A stretch of 6,079 nucleotides of DNA from Christiangramia sp. GTDB taxonomy: Bacteria > Bacteroidota > Bacteroidia > Flavobacteriales > Flavobacteriaceae. Below the pieces are notes generated by a model. It was not told where the DNA came from and ran no database searches. It worked only from the letters and a program-made list of their open reading frames with translations. How positions within the stretch are numbered: position 1 is the stretch's first letter; each line of letters opens with the position of its first letter. Of the stretch, positions 5,871 through 6,079 are shown one piece after another. A program made the position numbers and the translations under genes. Location of the stretch: assembly GCA_024644145.1 (NCBI GenBank), contig JAHELO010000108.1:1-6079 (forward strand), given 5' to 3'.

Positions 5871-6079
5871 TTAATTTTTAACAGCCCTTAACATTTCCCT
5901 TTTACCAGGAGGTCCGGGAAGTTTCTCTACCAGAAATCCTGTGGCAAGCATTGCCCGCCTCACACTACCCTTTGCCGCGTATGTAACAAGAACGCCATTT
6001 TTCCGAAGAGCTTTATACATGATTGAAAAAATTTCCTCGGTCCATAATTCTGGCTGCACCCGTGCCCCAAAAGCATCAA
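5871..6079 (-). CDS. mnmD: MnmD, tRNA 5-methylaminomethyl-2-thiouridine methyltransferase (C-terminal fragment; 5' end outside window)
   Basis: Only the last 68 residues lie in the window. They match the C-terminal part of the stand-alone MnmD / MnmC methyltransferase domain (DUF752), which uses S-adenosylmethionine to turn nm5U34 into mnm5U34 in the anticodon of certain tRNAs. Visible are DAFGARVQPELWTEEIF, which fits the family segment after the acidic active-site region, then GVLVTYAAKGSVRRAM and GFLVEKLPGPPGKREML, a tail diagnostic of the family. The frame runs open to the window edge; the in-frame GTG at 6059 is an internal Val, not a start. The SDR gene follows 72 bp downstream. The fragment is intact to its stop codon, with no sign of decay. 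Confidence 0.9.
   Translation of the reverse strand, partial: DAFGARVQPELWTEEIFSIMYKALRKNGVLVTYAAKGSVRRAMLATGFLVEKLPGPPGKREMLRAVKN

Noticed and set aside
6057..6059. GTG at 6059 as the start of a 62-residue small protein
   Set aside because: The frame continues upstream to the window edge with conserved MnmD residues (DAFGAR), so the GTG codes an internal valine.
1..6079. Mobile element, CRISPR array, defence island or new gene system
   Set aside because: All long frames belong to known core families with no transposase, integrase, repeat-spacer pattern or compositional break; I saw no tRNA or rRNA either.

Overview
The window looks like core chromosome of a marine-type Flavobacteriaceae bacterium (Bacteroidota), possibly near Gramella/Christiangramia. 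The evidence is the AT-rich gene spacing, TAnnTTTG-type promoter boxes with little Shine-Dalgarno sequence, a grpE-dnaJ pair without dnaK, and a DnaJ with the shortened zinc finger I associate with flavobacterial sequences. The genus is inference only. Seven genes are visible, two of them cut by the window edges. No gap exceeds 300 bp; the largest is the 214 bp after dnaJ.

Layout, all on the minus strand except one gene. (1) 1-1139 and 1132-2061: permease (3' end cut off) and ATPase of a Nat-type ABC-2 transporter, overlapping by 8 bp, read ATPase first. (2) 2062-2275: an intergenic stretch with two successive minus-strand terminators that close the dnaJ transcript, then a weak promoter for the ABC pair. 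(3) 2276-3391 and 3425-4018: dnaJ and grpE, read grpE first, co-chaperones of DnaK (which must be encoded elsewhere). A perfect dyad lies in their 33 bp gap. (4) 4019-4172: a divergent promoter region with a grpE promoter overlapped by a tandem TGACATTT repeat, a 19 bp dyad, and a strong -7 box for the next gene. (5) 4173-4841, plus strand: a YceI-family lipoprotein, ending in a bidirectional terminator shared with (6) 4896-5798, a TIGR01777-type NAD(P)-binding SDR protein. (7) 5871-6079: the C-terminal end of MnmD, the methyltransferase of the mnm5s2U tRNA wobble modification.

How they fit together: grpE-dnaJ is a protein-folding operon under its own promoter. The ABC pair follows it on the same strand, but the double terminator indicates mostly separate transcription. 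The YceI lipoprotein is divergent from grpE and convergent with the SDR gene. I see no mobile element, CRISPR array, phage gene, toxin-antitoxin pair or recognisable new system; this is ordinary housekeeping DNA. The points worth a second look are the reduced DnaJ zinc finger and the small symmetric elements around grpE, dnaJ and the YceI gene.
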